Assembly: GCA_002305535.1 (NCBI GenBank)
Contig: DBRE01000058.1
Location: forward strand, 1 to 8,158
Source of the DNA: Syntrophomonas sp. UBA1376
Lineage (GTDB): Bacteria; Bacillota; Syntrophomonadia; Syntrophomonadales; Syntrophomonadaceae
Direction: 5' to 3'
DNA: 8,158 bases
Positions 5,069 to 8,158 of the stretch are shown in pieces; positions within the stretch are counted from its first letter, which is position 1, and each line of letters opens with the position of its first letter. A program made the position numbers and the translations under genes. The notes under the pieces are model-generated. The model was not told the DNA's origin. It saw nothing but the letters and a program-made list of their open reading frames with translations, and did no database searches.

Positions 5069-6763
5069 ATGATAGATAAGCCGATACCAAATCAAGAGGG
5101 CATAGCCCTTCCTTTGGTCCTGGCTGTAATGGCTGTAATGACCATATTGTCAGTTGCGGCTATCAATGTCAGCACCAACCAGACTCTGCTGGTGCAAAAG
5201 TCTATAGATCGGGACGAGGCCCTCTATGCCGCTGAACAGGGTTACAATCACTACCTGTGGAAGCTGAATGATGACGATATCTTCTACCTGGATACCACTG
5301 AATACGATTGTGATACATCCGAATCGGGATTCGATGTTTATACATTAAATGGTGAAGAAACCGGTAACTATCGGGTGCAGATACGGGTCGCGCGGGAAAC
5401 CGTAGATGGTATCGAAGTGCCGGTGCGCAATCGGATTGTTCTGCGTTCCACCGGTTGGCCTGAAAACGATTCTGACCATCTGCGCACCATTGAGGTCGAG
5501 GTATCCAAGCGGACCTTCACTCAGCATGCCATGGTTACCAACAACGAGATCAATGAGTATGGAGATGAATTATACTGGGTAGATGATGAAGTCATGTATG
5601 GTCCTCTGCATACCAATGACACTCTTTATATAGGTGATTACGATCCCATATTTTACGGACCGGTAACCTATGTGAACCGTATAGATATCTCTCCGGAAAA
5701 TAGGATCTCCAGCAATGAAGTATTTCGTCAGGGAAACAGTCAGGCTGATCCTTTGGAATTCGTCAGCAGCAATACTGACCTTCTGGCTCACGCCCGTATG
5801 AGTGGTCATTATTACAACGGCTGCACCTATATTTACCTTAAAGGTGATAAATACGACATCCGCCGCTGGGACAAGGATGCAAACACCTGGAAATACAATG
5901 AGGTAGCCTATACTCCACCTTCCAATTATCAAGGCAATAATGACCAGTATGAAGTAGGAACCTATAGAGCAAATGGTAATAATTATAGTTCATTTGCCGA
6001 ACTCAGGGCGGATATTCCTTCCCTGGAACTGCCTGCCAATGGAGTAATATATGTCAATGGAAGCACCGGTGACAACGGTGAAAATTCACATAATAGATAC
6101 GTATATAAATTTGACCGGGACTTCGGAAACGTTTTCGTATGTGGGCAGTTAGACGGAAAACTTACCATCGCCGCTGCCAACGATCTTTTTATCACTGGGC
6201 ACGATCCCTGTGATTGGCGCCGACCCAACAGAATTTCTAATTTTAATAGGGGAATAAATGAAGACAATAAGCCTGGCGTTACTTACAGCACCACCGATTT
6301 CTCGCAGATAATGAATGGTTCTGATTGGGTGCGCACTGAAGTTGAAGGTGATGGTGATGATATGCTGGGTCTGGTAGCCGGCCAGTGTATCAGGATAATC
6401 CACTACAACTGGCCCAGCCAGCTATCCAGCAGAGATTGGTGTTGGGGCGGTAAAGGCTTAGGAAATAGAATCGATACTGCTCCTGATGACATATATATCC
6501 ATGCCGCCTTATTTGTCCGCGACATTTCCTATGGTTTCGAATACGCGGAAGACGGCAGTAATAAGGGCGAGATCAACCTAGTAGGATCGATAACCCAGCG
6601 CTACCGCGGCTTCGTCGGAACCACCGGAGGTACTGGCTATAATAAGATTTATTCTCATGATCCGCGCATGCTCTACGATGCGCCGCCCTATTTTGTGGAA
6701 CCGGCTAATACCGGATGGCTTTCGGCCAAATGGCGGGAAACTTCCCAACACGTACCCGAATAA
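5069..6763 (+). CDS. Large PilX-like prepilin with DUF4900-like region
   Basis: The product is 564 residues from ATG 5069, with GAGG about 10 nt upstream. An earlier in-frame ATG at 5015 lies inside the preceding gene and is rejected. The leader MIDKPIPNQEG precedes IALPLVLAVMAVMTILSVAAI, the PilX N-terminal pattern (G11|I12, no Glu at +5), then RDEALYAAEQGYN, the usual PilX helix. Residues ~150-200 contain TQHAMVTNNEI, GPLHTND (178-184) and PIFYGPVT (193-200). These match the 'GPxHTNGxLxxxGxPxFxGPVT' style of DUF4900-type pilus-associated proteins. The rest is long and rich in Asn, Asp, Tyr and Gly, with LTIAAANDLFITGHDP resembling the beta-helix-like segments found in such proteins, and QRYRGFVGTTGGTGYNKIYSHDPRM near the end, also characteristic of this group. 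A 9-bp tandem duplication (GGCTGTAAT, 5122-5139) encodes AVMAVM. Third gene of the plus trio. Confidence 0.82.
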   Translation: MIDKPIPNQEGIALPLVLAVMAVMTILSVAAINVSTNQTLLVQKSIDRDEALYAAEQGYNHYLWKLNDDDIFYLDTTEYDCDTSESGFDVYTLNGEETGNYRVQIRVARETVDGIEVPVRNRIVLRSTGWPENDSDHLRTIEVEVSKRTFTQHAMVTNNEINEYGDELYWVDDEVMYGPLHTNDTLYIGDYDPIFYGPVTYVNRIDISPENRISSNEVFRQGNSQADPLEFVSSNTDLLAHARMSGHYYNGCTYIYLKGDKYDIRRWDKDANTWKYNEVAYTPPSNYQGNNDQYEVGTYRANGNNYSSFAELRADIPSLELPANGVIYVNGSTGDNGENSHNRYVYKFDRDFGNVFVCGQLDGKLTIAAANDLFITGHDPCDWRRPNRISNFNRGINEDNKPGVTYSTTDFSQIMNGSDWVRTEVEGDGDDMLGLVAGQCIRIIHYNWPSQLSSRDWCWGGKGLGNRIDTAPDDIYIHAALFVRDISYGFEYAEDGSNKGEINLVGSITQRYRGFVGTTGGTGYNKIYSHDPRMLYDAPPYFVEPANTGWLSAKWRETSQHVPE

Positions 6764-6789
6764 GAGAATCAAATAGGCAGGAGTAAGCA

Positions 6790-7647
6790 ATGGCTCCAGA
6801 ACTGGTCTTTACCATCTCGGAAAAAGATTTAGTTATATACAGTTATCCACTCATGATCTCCCTGGCTTTATTGGCCTGTGCAGTTATTACTGTCATTCTG
6901 CACCGAATGAACGGCATTTCTATTCAGCGGGGAGTATTGTACATTATCGTAGTACTGGCATCTGCCCTGGTATTTGCCCGCCTTTCACACTATCTGCTGA
7001 ACCCTGAGATCTATTCACAGTCGAATATCAGTCCCTGGGTACTCAAACCCGGGCAGTTTTTTATGTATGGCGGCTATGTAGGGGGTTTGACCCTGGCCGC
7101 TCTTATCTCTCCCTGTCTGACTGGACTGAATGGCCTGCGGGCACTGGACTTGACTGCTCCCGGTCTGGCCAGTACTGCAGTCTTTGCTAAAATGGGATGT
7201 TTCCTGCATGGATGCTGTTTTGGGCCGCCGGCTCCGCCGCCACTGGGTCTGCCCGTTGCTGAAGGAAGCAGAGCTTTTCTGCACTACCAGCAGATCTGGG
7301 TGGCTGAGAACAGTGTCAGCGTTTACCGGCCAGTGGATCTGACCTTGCTGCCTGTGCAGATGTGGGAAAGCATAGTGGGATTGATCGGTCTGGCACTGGC
7401 TCTCAGTATGCTGCGCCGTTCCTATCAATCCGGCACGGTTTTCTTTCTCTATTTCGGTCTTTTCAGTCTGGCACGCTGTGGTCTGCACTTTCTCCGTGTT
7501 GACCAGCCCTCGGCTACTTTTCAGTATTATGTCCCCTTTTTATACCTTGGCTGTGCTGGGATATGCGCAGTCGGGCTGGTACTGGTAATGTGGAAATTCG
7601 GGAATAATGAGGATTCAAGCTGTGACAAACCATATGTTTCGATATAA
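6790..7647 (+). CDS. Lgt-like (prolipoprotein diacylglyceryl transferase family) membrane protein
   Basis: The product is a 285-residue multi-pass membrane protein, close to the usual Lgt length. Family landmarks are all present in order: ALVFARLSHYLL (59-70) corresponds to the GGRIGYVLFY region of Lgt, FFMYGGYVGGL (90-100) to the SFHGGLIG region, AKMGCFLHGCCFG (133-145) to the GRxGNFxNGExxG signature, LPVQMWESIVGL (187-198) to PSQLYEsllEG, and LARCGLHFLR (227-236) to FRIIVEFFR. Key substitutions are the signature Arg to K134, Asn to C137 and the His of HGG to Y93, while the late Arg (R229) remains. Lgt transfers diacylglyceryl from phosphatidylglycerol to a lipobox Cys. This divergent subgroup may have another lipid- or membrane-linked substrate. 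The start has AGGAG 7 nt upstream. It sits 26 bp after the PilX-like gene and 17 bp before pilT, so it is cotranscribed with pilus genes. Confident on the family, unsure on activity. Confidence 0.75.
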   Translation: MAPELVFTISEKDLVIYSYPLMISLALLACAVITVILHRMNGISIQRGVLYIIVVLASALVFARLSHYLLNPEIYSQSNISPWVLKPGQFFMYGGYVGGLTLAALISPCLTGLNGLRALDLTAPGLASTAVFAKMGCFLHGCCFGPPAPPPLGLPVAEGSRAFLHYQQIWVAENSVSVYRPVDLTLLPVQMWESIVGLIGLALALSMLRRSYQSGTVFFLYFGLFSLARCGLHFLRVDQPSATFQYYVPFLYLGCAGICAVGLVLVMWKFGNNEDSSCDKPYVSI

Positions 7648-7664
7648 ATTTGGGGGTTAGAAGG

Positions 7665-8158
7665 ATGGCAATACTGGATAGATTGTTGAAACAAGCGGTG
7701 ACCCGTGAAGCCTCAGATATTCATCTGGCGCCTGGCAACCCGGCTATCATCAGGATCAATACTCAATTGATTGCTTTGGAGGAGGCAGTATTGAGTGCCA
7801 CTGACACTGAGAACATGGCCCTGCGCATTCTGGGCAACGAAGGTTTTATTCAGCTTCAGGAAGTTGGGGAAATCGATACGTCCTACCAACTGCCTGGTCT
7901 GGCTAATTTTCGAGTCAACGTATACCGCTATCAAGGTGTGATCGGTATAGCTGCTCGAGTCATAAAGACCATCATTCCTGATCTTGAAGAACTAGGGCTA
8001 CCTATGGTAGTGGGCTCCCTTGCCCGTTACCCCAGTGGTCTCATACTGGTTACCGGTCCGACTGGCAGCGGCAAATCGACGACTCTGGCGGCTATGATCG
8101 ATATTATCAATCGGGAACGCTCCTGTCATATAGTCACTCTGGAAGACCCGATCGAATA
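7665..8158 (+). CDS. pilT: Type IV pilus retraction ATPase PilT (5' part, runs off the window)
   Basis: Translation from ATG 7665 gives 164 complete residues with no stop before the right edge. It starts MAILDRLLKQAVTREASDIHLAPG, the classic PilT opening with the SDIHL motif (17-21). NFRVNVYRYQGVIGIAARVI (81-100) matches the PilT N-terminal PAS-like domain ending in RxNxxxQ. GPTGSGKST (131-139) is the Walker A P-loop, followed by TLAAMID. VTLEDPIE (157-164) is the Asp-box of secretion/pilus ATPases. The RYPSGLILVTGP lead-in and the short N-terminal domain favour PilT over the longer PilB extension ATPase. It is a cytoplasmic hexamer that drives pilus retraction. The diagnostic AIRNLIRE and His-box motifs would lie beyond the edge. 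GAAGG lies directly before the ATG, with a G-run 8-12 nt upstream. Downstream in the same operon as the prepilins and Lgt-like gene. Confidence 0.92.
   Translation, partial: MAILDRLLKQAVTREASDIHLAPGNPAIIRINTQLIALEEAVLSATDTENMALRILGNEGFIQLQEVGEIDTSYQLPGLANFRVNVYRYQGVIGIAARVIKTIIPDLEELGLPMVVGSLARYPSGLILVTGPTGSGKSTTLAAMIDIINRERSCHIVTLEDPIE

Noticed and set aside
7015..7488. 157-codon minus-strand frame inside the Lgt-like gene
   Set aside because: Gln/Ser/Thr-rich shadow of a hydrophobic membrane protein read on the opposite strand; the plus-strand gene has clear family motifs and a good ribosome binding site.
1..8158. CRISPR array, tRNA, rRNA, transposase or integrase
   Set aside because: No regularly spaced repeats, tRNA-like cloverleaf, rRNA sequence or transposase-like protein was found on either strand.

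Overview
The window holds a type IV pilus locus on a bacterial chromosome. The strong purine-rich ribosome binding sites, the tightly packed operon, and a small HesB-related protein of a type mostly known from anaerobic Clostridia together suggest an anaerobic member of the Firmicutes, perhaps a syntroph-like clostridium. This placement is an inference, because no rRNA or other phylogenetic marker is present.

Layout. Positions 1-392 carry no gene. They hold a perfect GGGACGATG/CATCGTCCC hairpin and two copies of a GAGCTGTCATYGC-type interspersed repeat. A small plus-strand gene (393-710) encodes a HesB/IscA-related protein with two cysteines where relatives carry Sec-Cys or Cys-Cys. It converges on a three-gene minus-strand operon (2256 down to 741) of short prepilins in the order PilV-like, PilW-like, PilX-like. 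A 215-bp AT-rich spacer (2257-2471) separates this from a divergent plus-strand operon. That operon encodes a second, much larger PilV-like (544 aa), PilW-like (308 aa) and PilX-like (564 aa) trio, then an Lgt-like integral membrane protein (285 aa), then the start of pilT, which runs off the right edge.

How the parts fit. In type IV pili, minor pilins of the PilV/W/X (GspI/J/K-like) classes prime assembly and sit at the pilus tip. Here there are two such sets back to back, in the same V-W-X order reading away from the shared spacer. One set is compact and looks like a core initiation complex. The other carries large extracellular modules: tandem carboxypeptidase-regulatory-like beta-sandwiches, a BIG2 Ig-like domain, and a long DUF4900-like region. 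These look like surface-exposed or adhesive tips. PilT would power retraction. The Lgt-like protein lacks the usual Arg and Asn of the Lgt signature and carries a Cys-rich motif instead, so its role in a pilus operon is unclear. No major pilin, PilB, PilC or prepilin peptidase lies inside the window.
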